Notes: generated by a model not told the origin, from the sequence alone. A DNA stretch of 64,000 nt from Pyronema omphalodes (GCA_024516155.1 JAJJXM010000101.1:1-64000); one strand, 5' to 3'; positions 1-10,379 are shown, numbered from the stretch's first letter. Numbers and translations: made by a program.

Positions 1-839
1 TACAATCTGTTTTCTAACACGGAGCAATCGGCGAGCGATATGTCCTTACAGATTTGTGTGCCATCTTCCAGCATTCCCAACACTCGGTTGGGGAATGAAT
101 CTGTCTTGTAGCCCTCTGTGAACAGGAGGTCTACTTCGGAAGGTGCGAGTTTCATTGGCGGGGTCATGCATAACTGAAAGTTCTGTGGCTTCAGAACAGC
201 TTGCTGGTTCGCCAGTATGCGTTCGTCTCCCTCTTCCGGGAGGTCGGCGGCGCTTCGTGTCAGGGCGTCCGGTTTTCCTCCCAACGTTCCCGGTCGATAG
301 GTGATCACAAAGTTAAACCGAGACAGGAACTCGGACCAGCGTGCTTGTCGTCTATTCAGCAGCTTTGTCGTCATGAAGTATTCGAGATTCTTGTGATCCG
401 TCAATACTTTTATAGGGAAGGCGGAGCCCTCTAAGTGGGGACGCCATTCCTCAAAACAACGAACTATTGCCAGTAGTTCTTTGTCGTAGATTTCGTAGTT
501 GCATTCTGCCGGGGAATGCTTCTTGGAATAAAATGCGACGGGGTGTAACACGTTATCGTCGTCGTATTGTGATAAAACTCCAGCGGACACATAGTCAGAT
601 GCGTCTGTTTCTACTACAATCGGTTTCTCGTAGTCGAAGTGCTTGAGGATAGGTGCTGATGTAAATGCGTCCTTCAGTCGGTCGAAGGCGCTCTGCTGAT
701 CTTTACCCCAGATAAAGGGGATTGCTTTACCATCTTTCTTTTTGGTCAGAGCTGTCAGCGGGGAGACCACTTTTGAGTAGTCTTTGATAAATCTTCGGTA
801 GAAGTTCGCGAAGCCCAGGAACTCTTGGACCTGTTTCAA
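1..839 (-). pseudogene. pol: Pol of gypsy element 1, continuation: RT connection and RNase H, frameshifted
   Basis: From about 839 to the window edge one minus-strand frame is completely open and continues the polyprotein: [14 protein letters not shown], then RNase H with its acidic residues ([25 protein letters not shown]). It is offset by one base from the upstream RT frame, which ends at TGA 836-838. No other damage is visible in these roughly 280 codons. The shift could be a real mutation of an old copy or a sequencing error. Integrase is beyond the window. Confidence 0.8.
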
Positions 840-2389
840 TTGGTTGGTTCCTTCCAATCTCTCACTGTGGCTACTTTGCAATCCATCATGCGCGCGCCGT
901 CGCGGCCGATGTTGTAGCCCAGGTACTGTACTTCTGCCTTAGCAAACTTACACTTCTCTGGCTTCAAGTGCAGTTTTTCTTGTTTGAGTCGTTCCAAGAT
1001 CTTTCGGACGTGTGCGGTGTGATCGGACTTTGTTTCGGAGAATACGAGGATATCGTCCAAGTATGCCGTACAAAACTGGTCTAGGTATGGTCTCAGGACA
1101 TCATTGATAAATGCCTGGAAATCGGCAGGCGCGTTGGTGAGCCCAAAGGGCATCACTTTCGATTCAAACAGGCCGTACCGTGTGCGGAAGGCCGTCTTCC
1201 ATTCTTCGCCCTCTGCCATTCTGATAAGGTTATAAGCGCTGCGGACATCAAGGGTCGTAAAGTATTGAGCTTTGGAAAGATTCATCATCGTTTCCTGTAT
1301 CAATGGCAGCGGGTACCGGTTCTTCTCGGTACCTTCATTCAGTCTTCGGTAGTCGACACACAGGCGTAGGGATCTGTCTGATTTTTTCACGAATAATATC
1401 GGCGAGGCGGCTGGTGATTGGGAGCGTTGTATAAATCCTTTGTCCAAATTCTCATCGAGCCATGTTTTCAGCGTCTGCAACTCGTTGCGTGACAGCGAGT
1501 ATAACGGGCCAAAGGGCGGAACGAATCCCTCTTTCAGTGGGATCTTGTGGTCGTAGGGTCGGTGCGGGGGAAGTTCCTTCGCGTTGACCTCCTTGAATAA
1601 ATCGAGGTAGTCATGATACTCCTCGGGGATCATGTCTTTCAGTTCGTCGTCCGTGAGGGGGGGCTTGTCTTGTAGGGCGACGGTGATCTCGTCCAACGAT
1701 AGCGAGAACACTGTCAGGCTTTCGTCTTCTACCATTTCCTTGAAGTCGGTGATGGTTAGACTTGAGATCTCTATTGGGGGTTCGTCCGGGGGGTCGGGGA
1801 CCGAGTCTTCCAACTCCGGCAAGGGGTTTGTGTCGGGCTCGTGGACAGCGGGAGGGGGCCTCGAGTCCAGGACCTCGACACCGGTTGTGCTCACAGGCAA
1901 CGGGGTGCAGTTCCTTAGGCAGTATTGGGAGTCGAAGCTTACAGTGTTGGAACTGAAGCTTATTGTTACATCGTGTTTCTTCAACCAAGGGATACCCAAC
2001 ACCACCGGGTAGTGACCCAGCTTGGTGACAAACATGGGAAGGGTTTCCGAGTGACCGTTGATGGTACACTCTACTTGGGCGAGGTGTGTTATTTTTCCTG
2101 AGGATATGGGGCGGCCGTCGATAACTTCGACCGTTCGGGCGGTGGATAGGGGGGTTAGGGGGAGTTTGTGATGGCGGGCGAAATTGCGGTCAACAAAGGC
2201 GATACCAGTGGCGCCGCAGTCAACGAGCGCTACTGTTTTCACGGAGCGGTTATTGGAAAACAAGGAACAGGAGAGGACAAGGTGTTTGCATTCTAACTTT
2301 CCAGTAAAACTTGCGCCCGATAATAGCAATGTATCAGCAATAATATTCCCACCAGCGGCAGAGCCATCTTCTTGCAGCTGGTTTATTCT
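836..2389 (-). CDS. pol: Pol of gypsy element 1: protease and reverse transcriptase, ended by a frameshift
   Basis: Entered by a -1 shift, this frame encodes an aspartic protease ([13 protein letters not shown], with Cys where Ser or Thr is usual after the catalytic Asp; later [11 protein letters not shown]) and then reverse transcriptase. RT landmarks in order are [58 protein letters not shown] and the intact catalytic box YLDDILVF. It stops at TGA 836-838 just after the RT thumb, while the reading continues one frame over into RNase H, so a 1-nt frameshift separates the parts. Without it the polyprotein would continue past the left window edge. Confidence 0.85.
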   Translation of the reverse strand, partial: RINQLQEDGSAAGGNIIADTLLLSGASFTGKLECKHLVLSCSLFSNNRSVKTVALVDCGATGIAFVDRNFARHHKLPLTPLSTARTVEVIDGRPISSGKITHLAQVECTINGHSETLPMFVTKLGHYPVVLGIPWLKKHDVTISFSSNTVSFDSQYCLRNCTPLPVSTTGVEVLDSRPPPAVHEPDTNPLPELEDSVPDPPDEPPIEISSLTITDFKEMVEDESLTVFSLSLDEITVALQDKPPLTDDELKDMIPEEYHDYLDLFKEVNAKELPPHRPYDHKIPLKEGFVPPFGPLYSLSRNELQTLKTWLDENLDKGFIQRSQSPAASPILFVKKSDRSLRLCVDYRRLNEGTEKNRYPLPLIQETMMNLSKAQYFTTLDVRSAYNLIRMAEGEEWKTAFRTRYGLFESKVMPFGLTNAPADFQAFINDVLRPYLDQFCTAYLDDILVFSETKSDHTAHVRKILERLKQEKLHLKPEKCKFAKAEVQYLGYNIGRDGARMMDCKVATVRDWKEPTN

Positions 2390-3729
2390 TTTCCCGACAC
2401 TTCTTCTTCAGCATCCACTAATTCCACACTCGCCACTTTAACATTCGTCTTGGCGGGGCACGACGCAGCCATGTGGCCGAGGCCACCGCAGTAGAGGCAA
2501 CGTCCTTCTGATAGGCGGGTCGCGCGCTCCTGTGCCGACAGTTTCTGACGGGGTCCCTGGGCCGGGGTTTGCTTGCTGGAGGAGGCGGTGGTGGCTTGGG
2601 TGGCGGGGGTGGGGCGACTGGTGGTGGGGGTGGCGGTGGTAGTGGTCTTAACTTGGCCGCGGTTGGTACGCAGCTTGCGGAGGTTTTCAAGTGCCCTTAA
2701 TTGGGAGTCCAATTTTTGACACTGTTCGACGAATTCGTGCATCGTGGTGGTGGGCGGGGCACCAACCAACTTCTCGTGTAGCTCAAGGGACAGGCCGTTA
2801 CGCAGGGCATCCATGGTGGCGGCTTCGTCCCAGCCTAACTCTGCGACTAGGCGGGAGAACTCTGCATAGTAGTCCGAAAATTCGCGGTTGTTCTGTCGGA
2901 GATTTTGTAGTTTGAAACGAGCCGTTGCGCGCTCGTCCGGGTCTCCGAAGGTACGCTGTAAAATTTTAATGACGTCCTCGACGTCGTTGAGAGCCCAGCG
3001 GTTGCCGTTTTCCTTGATATAAGGAAGAATCTGGTCCAGGGCGCGTCCGCGGAGGTGGCCCATGGCGTAAGAAATCCGTTTATGGGGGGTCGGGAAACGT
3101 AGTTCATCGCTCACTAACTTGATACGAAGCAAGGAGACAAAGCGGCGGAGGTCCTCCCTGTTGGACCCGTCGAAGGTTGGCGGATCCGAGATTTTGTCTC
3201 CAGTTACGCGGATGCCGGGGGAGGCGAGTAGCGCGTTGATGAGTTCACGCTGGCGGGTGAGCTCTTTCTCGTAGTAGTGGATTTCGTTTGTATCGGCTTG
3301 TTCCTCCGGGGTTAGGAGGATCTCGGGGTCACGGGGGGGGGGTCTAGGGATTGGTGCGATTATCGCGGGGGCGGGGGCTGCGGCTGCGGCTGTGGTAGGG
3401 GGTGCGGCGGCTCGCGGTGCTGGTTCTGGGCCGTTCGGGTAGACCTGGACGGAGCCAGTCTGGATCACGACAGGGGGAATGGGGGCAGGGGTGGGAGCTT
3501 CCGGAGCGCGGGAGGCGACAGGGCTGGATACCCGAGTGCTGTTACGGGAGCCGGGGGTTTCCGCGAGGTCGTTTAAGAGATAACCCGTGGGGTGGTCCTG
3601 AGCGTCTAAGATGGATTGTGCGAGTTGTTTGGTAAAGGTGAGCGGTTCATGGCCGTCAGGGAACTGGGTCATGGCGGCGGCGTTCACAATTTGTTGCCAG
3701 TGTCCTTCGTCAATAAGTTTAATATGCAT
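2383..3729 (-). CDS. gag: Gag polyprotein of gypsy element 1
   Basis: Gag is the structural protein that forms the virus-like particle and packages element RNA. The first ATG in frame is at 3729 (448 aa); the frame is open to 3915 without another ATG. The N-terminal third is low-complexity and rich in Pro, Ala and Thr. The middle resembles the retrotransposon gag capsid domain (FDGSNREDLRRFVSLL, then FKLQNLRQNNREFSDYYAEF). A single CCHC zinc knuckle, CLYCGGLGHMAASC, sits near the C-terminus. It ends in TAA two codons after a GGGAAAA heptamer, so Gag is probably the main product and pol is reached by a -1 shift. No disabling mutation is seen in this frame. Confidence 0.85.
   Translation of the reverse strand: MHIKLIDEGHWQQIVNAAAMTQFPDGHEPLTFTKQLAQSILDAQDHPTGYLLNDLAETPGSRNSTRVSSPVASRAPEAPTPAPIPPVVIQTGSVQVYPNGPEPAPRAAAPPTTAAAAAPAPAIIAPIPRPPPRDPEILLTPEEQADTNEIHYYEKELTRQRELINALLASPGIRVTGDKISDPPTFDGSNREDLRRFVSLLRIKLVSDELRFPTPHKRISYAMGHLRGRALDQILPYIKENGNRWALNDVEDVIKILQRTFGDPDERATARFKLQNLRQNNREFSDYYAEFSRLVAELGWDEAATMDALRNGLSLELHEKLVGAPPTTTMHEFVEQCQKLDSQLRALENLRKLRTNRGQVKTTTTATPTTSRPTPATQATTASSSKQTPAQGPRQKLSAQERATRLSEGRCLYCGGLGHMAASCPAKTNVKVASVELVDAEEEVSGKE
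2389..2395 (-). promoter_or_regulatory. -1 ribosomal frameshift heptamer GGGAAAA (gag to pol)
   Basis: Minus-strand codons TCG GGA AAA GAA TAA contain GGGAAAA in the X XXY YYZ phase required for tandem -1 slippage. The -1 frame is open without interruption from this point into the protease. The same heptamer, in the same phase and also two codons before the gag stop, occurs in element 2 at 6623-6629. The phase and conservation are seen directly; the function is inferred from known retroviral and retrotransposon frameshift sites. Confidence 0.75.
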
Positions 3730-3961
3730 TCTGGCGGGCTCTGAGGATTGGCTTGAGTCTGATGGTGCGGCGGATGTGCTCCTGATAAGTGTAGTCCTGG
3801 AGTTGCCAGCGGACCACAAGGTAGCAGTTATTTTCTGCTCGTCGGATGGTTCTTCGCACTGCGCCAGCGAATCTGTCGGGGATCCCAAAGGTTTCGTGTA
3901 AGGTGTGCGTTTCAAGAGCTTGTTTTAGTGCGTAGGTCCAGGCAGAACCGGTACGGTTCAT
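3719..3961 (-). CDS. Pre-gag ORF of gypsy element 1 (80 aa, unknown function)
   Basis: An ATG-started frame of 80 codons lies directly upstream of gag; its TAA overlaps the gag start, because the gag ATG at 3727-3729 precedes the stop at 3719-3721 in another frame. The product is basic, rich in Arg and aromatic residues (for example RRTIRRAENN and RWQLQDYTYQEH) and resembles no domain I know. It may be a separate leader peptide, the true N-terminus of Gag displaced by a frameshift, or chance. The frame stays open further upstream only from a GTG at 4033. Coding status is uncertain. Confidence 0.3.
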   Translation of the reverse strand: MNRTGSAWTYALKQALETHTLHETFGIPDRFAGAVRRTIRRAENNCYLVVRWQLQDYTYQEHIRRTIRLKPILRARQNAY

Positions 3962-4554
3962 GCGTGTCGGTTGAATAGTTAATCGATCGAACGTAATGTC
4001 AGGGACACGAGAACGGACGTTCAAGGGACACACTGAACACTACCGGCAAGAGGGACTAGGCAGGTTCCGGGACGGGGAACGGCAGGACAAGGACCGAAGT
4101 GCTCGTCAGACGGACGGCACACTAAACAGCGACAGGGACAAGGACAAGAGTGACGTAGGACTTAGGAGAAGAAATCTTATATTAGGATCAAGGAGAAGAC
4201 ACAAGACGTTCGATGGAGAATCTCGACAACGGGGAGGCAAGCCTCCTTATGTACAAAGGGGCGGCCAGCACTCCTGCTGGGCCGTCATACAATCATCGCT
4301 ACATGAGCTTCCGTTCTCCATTAATTCAACTGCGACGCCACAGCTCTCCAGCTCGTGGTACGTCATCCATCATCAATCAGTCTCTCAGTCACAATGGCAC
4401 GGCACACGACAACACTACAACAACACAACGGTAACACAACACAACACGGCAAGACAACGGCACGATGTCAATCAACAACCACGACAACACAATGATGACG
4501 CAACACAACGGCTCGTCAGCCGTGTGCCGTGACAGGAACGAGTAACAACTTACC

Positions 4555-4578
4555 TCATGGGTGTCGACTTACCCATGA
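4555..4578. repeat. Perfect 8-bp inverted repeat (TCATGGGT-N8-ACCCATGA)
   Basis: Arms at 4555-4562 and 4571-4578 are exact reverse complements around an 8-nt spacer containing GTCGAC. It lies between the two gypsy elements, on the leader side of element 1. It may mark an LTR edge or a leader RNA structure; the role is unknown. Confidence 0.5.
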
Positions 4579-5416
4579 GAAAACTACAGACGACGCTGAT
4601 GGAGACAGAAGACGACGGCGAAGGGACACCTCCTTATACTTGAGGTTGTGTTCCACCAAGCACGGCTACCAGAGGGCTTGCAAGAGAAGGGAATTCTCAT
4701 GAGGATGCAAGGCAGACGAATGGGCTCATGCGAAGTCTGAGTTAGGCGGATAGTCGGCCAGGGAACTAGGCAGAGTCTAGTCAGCCAACAGGAGTGGAGC
4801 TCAGGACAAGGGTCAAGATTGCGTTGGCATGAGACGACGTCCTGCAGCAAGGAACACCACTCAGGGAAACTGTTGGATGGAACTGATATGACGCGACCTT
4901 AGGCCATTGACTACCAACTGCAAGATAAGACGGCGTTTGCGTACACACCAGTGTCTGGCTGCGCGCAAGTGCGCGCAGGTGAGGCTGTTATGACATCACA
5001 CAGGAATGTGACGGGGCAGTGCGCTCCGGTAAGGCATAGTCTGCCTTATGATGTCAGATTCCTTCACTCGCAATCGAGATTCTCTAGGGAGATCTATGAT
5101 CAAGACGACTCATAAGATATATGACTCACATGTCATTATCAGAGGAGTCACTGCATTATGCGCTCAAGTGGAGTAACCCTCTACTAGGCGCTTAACCCCA
5201 ATACCTGATTGGAAGGTGTGGTAGCACGGCGAGGAATGTCAAGGATTGATCTGACACGAAGGTCATCATGCAAGTGAGCAATTAATATAATTGCGCATGC
5301 AGCATGGTGCGAGCCATCAGCAGATTTGTCACAGGATTGACTCACGTCTTATCTCCTAAGCTTAGTTTGGAAGTTGGTTCCCTTGGGAAGTCTGGGCGAA
5401 CTTGTAGACGAAAGTC

Positions 5417-5424
5417 TATAAAAG
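5417..5424 (+). promoter_or_regulatory. TATA box (TATAAAAG) upstream of gypsy element 2 gag
   Basis: TATAAAAG followed by a pyrimidine-rich stretch about 130 bp before the gag-like frame fits the promoter of a 5' LTR. The LTR itself could not be delimited. Confidence 0.45.
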
Positions 5425-5545
5425 ACCCTGAGTCTTCCCACCGTCTCCTCTGCCATCAGCAACTTGATCTTTTGTGACGACATCACTATTCTACACCAAT
5501 ACCTCAGGACGAGACCCTTAAGTTTATTCGGCCTGTGATCGATTA

Positions 5546-6635
5546 GTTAACTTCCTGGCTTCTTGAGAAAAATCTATTAGTTGAATATCTTTCGAACGAA
5601 GCACCAACTGATCGGAAAAGCCTCTGTATTGAAAGCCTCAATACCCAGGTTCACAGAAACACCCTATCCTCGCGGGTTGCTCTACTCGAAACACAGCTGG
5701 CGCAGACCCTCACCCTCGCCAACGCTGTTGGGCAACAAACGACAAACCCGGACCCAGCCTCCTTCCCCACTCACCGCCGGAACCCCCCCAACCCTGACGC
5801 CTTCACGTGAGAAGACCGTTCCTTACTCGACGATTTCCTCTTCTTCATGGATATGCGTCTCGAGGACCGCCCCGGCGAATTCCCGGATGAACAATCGAAA
5901 ATCCGTTTTCTCCTCCTTAACCTCAAAGGAGCGGCGCTCAGGCAAGTGAAACATCTTGCCCGCCCAGGTCCCAACGCCATCGATACCTACGCCGGGATGG
6001 TCCAAGCCCTCCAAGAAGCATATGGGGATCCCGATGGAGTGAACACCGCCGAAAGAGCCCTCAACAAACTTAGGCAGGGAAACCGGGACTTCGCAGCGTA
6101 CCACGCAGACTTCAACCGTCTGGTCGCCGATGTCCACTGGAACGACGCCGCCAAGAGGGCAGCCTTTCACCGTGGGTTATGCGAAGAAATCAAGGACATC
6201 ATCTCAACTCAGGATGTCCCGGAGGAATGGCATGAGTACCTTAACTTCATCAACAAAAGGGACACGCAGTTGAGGGCCAGAAGGGCCGAGGTATACTGCA
6301 CTCCCTTCTGCCCCCTCTCGAACTCGTCACCTCGCACCCCCTTCAACAACCCAACCCCCAGCGCCCCCCACCCCACCAACAGCGGCAGCGGCAACTTTGG
6401 CCCTGCCCCCATGGATCTCTCTGCAGCGAGGAAACGCCTCTCCCCCGAAGAACGACAGAAACGGATCGACGAAAACCGCTGCCTATACTGCGGAGGCTTT
6501 AACCATCTTGCCCGGGACTGTCCCAACCGCCCCAAAACGTCATTTCAGCCCCTTCGAGCCGCTCTCGCTGAAGTTCCCCGGGTGGAGGATCACCCAGACT
6601 CACTCGACGACGTTCCTCAGGCGGGAAAAGCTTAA
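5546..6635 (+). pseudogene. gag: Gag of gypsy element 2, with internal TGA
   Basis: One frame reads as Gag from about 5546 to the TAA at 6633-6635, interrupted only by TGA at 5808-5810. After the stop an ATG at 5847 opens 262 codons with the capsid-like segment (LNKLRQGNRDFAAYHADFNR) and a CCHC knuckle CLYCGGFNHLARDC that closely matches the one in element 1. No ATG was found for the upstream part, so the 5' end is either degraded or not understood. The C-terminus holds the GGGAAAA frameshift site. The internal stop makes full-length Gag unlikely. Confidence 0.75.
6623..6629 (+). promoter_or_regulatory. -1 ribosomal frameshift heptamer GGGAAAA (gag to pol)
   Basis: Codons GCG GGA AAA GCT TAA hold GGGAAAA in slippage phase, and the -1 frame is open from 6629 to the TGA in the protease at 6845. 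It matches the site in element 1 in sequence, phase and distance to the gag stop although the surrounding codons differ. Confidence 0.7.
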
Positions 6636-7219
6636 CCCAGGAAGAGAAGGATGGCCCCATCCCTGGCAAGACCCAAGTAGATTCACACAAAAATAAATAT
6701 TTCTATAACATATCCTCAATCGCAGTGAATCTGGCAGCCATCGAAGAAAAAGGACTCGACGGAACCCACCTCGTGGTCACTTGTAACATAAAAACCCCCG
6801 ACAAAATCATACCTTCACACGCCCTGATCGACTGCGGAGCAACATGATTCGCCTTCCTCGACAAATCCTTCGCCCAGTTGAACAATATCCCAACCCAGCC
6901 TCTCAAGACCCCCCGATCCCTGGAAGTAATCGACGGTACGAAAATATCATCCGGCGACATCACCGACCTCGCAAAGCTGGAACTTCACATACACGAGCAT
7001 CGTGAACTCCTCCCCCTATTCCTCACAAAGCTTGGACATTATCCAATCGTGCTAGGGATACCGTGGTTGAAATTGCACGACGTCGCCATACGATTTGCGT
7101 CCAACCTAATCACATTCGGATTGCAGTACTGTCTCGCCCACTGTAACGATAGGGCAGTAACAGTACGAGGAGTCAGTGAAGAACCCCCCCCCCGACGAAA
7201 CCTATCAGTATCGCCCTGA
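6629..7219 (+). pseudogene. pol: Protease region of gypsy element 2 pol, with TGA in the active-site segment
   Basis: The -1 frame after the heptamer encodes a retropepsin-like protease. Its active-site segment reads LIDCGAT, then TGA (6845-6847), then FAFLD; element 1 has Gly where the stop is. Both elements share the unusual D-C-G-A. Later landmarks are SLEVIDGTKISSGDI and [14 protein letters not shown]. The frame is lost at the C10 run (7184-7193), after which the polyprotein continues in the frame starting near 7189. With both lesions this protease cannot be made as a normal fusion. Confidence 0.8.
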
Positions 7220-10200
7220 CCACCTTCCCCTCGCTACGCCGACACACCAAATCTGCCAACCTCACCATTTACGCCTTGGAGGTATCCCGACTCCCTGACA
7301 CACCCGCCGCCTCCACCCCCGATAGCTCCACCCCCGATACCCCCATCCCCGAAAACTCTATCCCGCCCGAATACCACGACTTTCTCCCCCTCTTTTCCGA
7401 AATAGAAGCCAACAAACTACCACCCCATCGCCCCTACGACCACAGCATACCCCTCGAAGAAAATTTCAACCCCCCTTTCGGCCCCATATACCCCCTCTCG
7501 CGAACGGAACTCGCAGCCCTCCGAGAATGGTTGGACGAAAACCTCTCCAAGGGCTTTATTCGCGCCTCCTCCTCCCCCGCCGGTGCTCCCATCCTGTTCG
7601 TTGAAAAAGGGGACGGCTCCCTACGACTTTGTGTGGACTATCGAGGGCTCAACGAAGGGACCATCAAAAACCGCTACCCTTTACCTTTGTTGCACGAGAC
7701 ACTGATGCGTTTCGAAAAGGCGAAGTACTTCACGAAGCTTGACATCCGCGGAGCTTACAACCTGGTGCGCATGGCTCAAGGGGAGGAGTGGAAGACAGCC
7801 TTCCGAACCCGCTACGGACTCTTCGAGTCCCTCGTGATGCCCTTCGGCCTGACCAACGCCCCCGCCACATTCCAACACTTCATCAACGACGTCTTGAGGC
7901 CCTACCTCGACATCTTCGTCACCGCTTACTTAGGCGACATCCTCATCTACAGTGACTCCCTCGACGACCACAAACGCCACGTACGACAAGTTCTTGCGGC
8001 TCTCTCTACCGCAGGCCTCCACCTCAAGCCTGAGAAGTGTGAATTCCACCGCACACAAGTCAAGTATCTCGGCTTCATCATCTCCACCTCCGGCACACAA
8101 ATGGATCCCGACAAAATCTCCACTGTCCAAGATTGGCCCACCCCGTGTAATGTCCGGGACGCTCAGTCCTTTTTGGGCTTCGCCAACTTCCACCGGCGCT
8201 TCATTCGGAATTATAGTATGATCGTTTCCTCCCTCACCCGCCTAACCCGCAAGGACACCCCCTTCTCCTGGACTACAGCTTGCACTGACGCCTTCACCGC
8301 ACTGAAATCCGCCTTTACGACCGCCCCTATTCTCCAGCACTTCAGCTACGACAAGGAGATCGTGGTCGAGACAGACGCCTCTGACTTCGTCTCCGCCGGT
8401 GTCCTCTCCCAGCCAGATTCCTCCGGCGTCCTCCATCCCGTAGCGTTCTACTCCCGAAAACACAGTCCCGCCGGATGCAACTACGAAATATACGACAAGG
8501 AGCTTCTAGCCAACGTCCGAGCTTTCGAGGCCTGGCGACCGGAGCTCAAAGGTAGTCTACATCCCATCCGTGTCCTCAGCGATCACAAGAATTTGGAATA
8601 CTTTATGTCCACCAAACTACTCAACCGCAGACAGACCCGATGGGCAGAATTCCTCTCCCGCTTCGCTTTCCAGATCGTGTACCGCCCCCGGAAATCAGGT
8701 GGGAAGCCCAACGCGCTCACTCGAAGGTCAGGAGACCTTCCTCAGGAGGGGGATAGCCGGCTGGTCGAGCAGAACAAAGCTCTCCTTAAGCAACAGAACC
8801 TCCCGGCTGAACTCCACCTCTGGTCACTCGGTCACGACCAATCACCCGCCCCTCCGGAACAAACGCCTCTCGTCGACAGCATCACGAAATCCACCCGAAC
8901 CGACCGCTTCGCACAGCGGATACTCACCCTTCTACACGACGGAAAGAACCACAGCAGGGAAATCTCCCTTGCAGAGTGCTCAGCGGAGAATGGAAGACTC
9001 CTATTCCAACAGCGACTCTACATCCCCAACGACGATGATCTCCGCCTCCGAATCCTCCGAAACCACCACGACACCCCCGCATCAGGTCACCCCGGACGAA
9101 CAAAAACCTTCGAACTGATCAGGAGGCGCTATTTCTGGCCAACCCTGAGAAGGGACGTCCAAACATTCGTTGCAAACTGTCACACATGTAAACGATCAAA
9201 AACCCCGAAACACCTCCCGTACGGACTTCTCAACCCCCTCCCCGTACCCGAACGACCGTGGAGGGATTTTTCGATGGACTTCGTAACGGGGTTACTGAAA
9301 TCCAAAGGGCACGACGCAATCTGGGTAGTAGTCGACAGGTTAACAAAAATGAGACACCTAATCCCCTGTTCTACCTCGATCGACGCAAAAGAGCTGGCTA
9401 ACTTGTTCGTAACCCACATCTTTCGACTCCACGGTCTCCCCGATACGATCACCTCCGACAGGGGACCACAGTTTGCTTCCCGCTTCTGGAAGTACCTGTG
9501 CAACACCCTAAAGATCGATCCCCGACTAAGCACCGCCTTCCACCCCGAAACCGACGGACAGACAGAACGGACGAACGCCGTAATGGAGCAGTACCTACGG
9601 GCCTACGTAAACTACCAACAAAACGACTGGTCCCAACTGCTACCCCTAGCCGAGTTCACCGCCAACAACCATGTCTCGGAGACAACCCGCTCGTCCCCCT
9701 TTCTCGCGAACTACGGCTTCCACCCGAGAATCGACTTCGAACCGGAAATCAGCACAGCATACCCTGACGAACGAAAGGCAAAGAAACTCTCCGAATGCCT
9801 TATCGAAATTCACGAGTTCGTCAGGGACGAGATGACTTTCGCCCAGGACCGACAGCGGGAATATGCAGACAAGAAACGCCTCCCCGCCCCCGCATACCAC
9901 CCCGGCGACCTCGTATGGTTAAACGCCCGCCACCTCCGTACCAACCGCCCGTCCCGGAAGCTGGACTTTCAACGCCTTGGCCCTTTCCCAGTCACCAGAG
10001 AGGTAGGGAAGTACGCATACGAGCTCGACCTACCCTCCACCATGGACGTTCACCCCGTTTTTCACGTCTCCCTACTCGAGCCCACAAGAAACGACCCCCT
10101 ACCTGGACAACGCCCCCCACCTCCCACGGTAGTCATCGTGGACGTAGAAGCCGAGCAAGAGGTGGAAGAGGTACTAGATAGCCGCATCTCCCGTCGACGA

Positions 10201-10362
10201 CTACAATACCTCATCAAGTGGAAGGAGGAGGATACACCGACTTGGGAGCCGGCCACCGAGGTCAATGAACTACAGGCGATCGACACCTTTCACCAACGAT
10301 TCCCCGACAAACCCGGGCCTCTCCCAACTACACCACCACGCCTCGAGGGACCTCGGCCCTAG
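7189..10362 (+). pseudogene. pol: RT, RNase H, integrase and chromodomain of gypsy element 2 (RT catalytic motif mutated)
   Basis: Over 1,000 codons are open. [39 protein letters not shown]; the catalytic box reads AYLGDILIYS, with Gly (GGC, 7933-7935) replacing the first Asp of the DD pair, a change expected to abolish polymerisation. RNase H acidic motifs are present ([24 protein letters not shown]). Integrase has an HHCC finger (HHDTPASGHPGRT...CHTC), then DFVTGL, SDRGPQFASRFW and ETDGQTERTN, the D,D-35-E triad. A chromodomain (VEEVLDSRISRRRLQYLIKW...TWEPATEV) lies near 10,160-10,310; such domains usually steer integration to marked chromatin. The frame is good but disconnected from gag and protease by upstream lesions. 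Confidence 0.9.
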
Positions 10363-10379
10363 GAGAGGGATACTGACAC

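Larger units (their letters stand above)
1..4033 (-). mobile_element. Ty3/gypsy LTR retrotransposon (element 1), internal region, cut by left window edge
   Basis: Read on the minus strand the order is a short pre-gag ORF, gag with a zinc knuckle, protease, reverse transcriptase and RNase H; the window ends before integrase. RT and RNase H sequences match the Ty3/gypsy family and are clearly related to, but diverged from, the element at 5.4-10.4 kb. No LTR was recognised: the 3' LTR would lie left of the window, and the expected 5' LTR to the right of about 4,000 could not be delimited by a repeat. The pol frame is broken once, at about 836-839. The outer boundary given is the end of the recognisable reading frames, not a mapped terminus. 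Confidence 0.9.
4034..5545. other. Spacer between two head-to-head gypsy elements; no gene seen
   Basis: This 1.5-kb stretch must contain the leaders and any 5' LTRs of both divergent elements. Around 4,375-4,510 it is a CA/ACA-rich leader-like sequence; a perfect hairpin lies at 4555-4578; a TATA box lies at 5417. I found no direct repeat of this region near 10.4-11.0 kb that would prove an LTR for element 2, and no convincing tRNA-complementary primer-binding site. Short ORFs here look like chance. Confidence 0.5.

Noticed and set aside
1611..2012. 126- and 152-codon frames within gypsy pol
   Set aside because: Shadows of the protease and RT frame.
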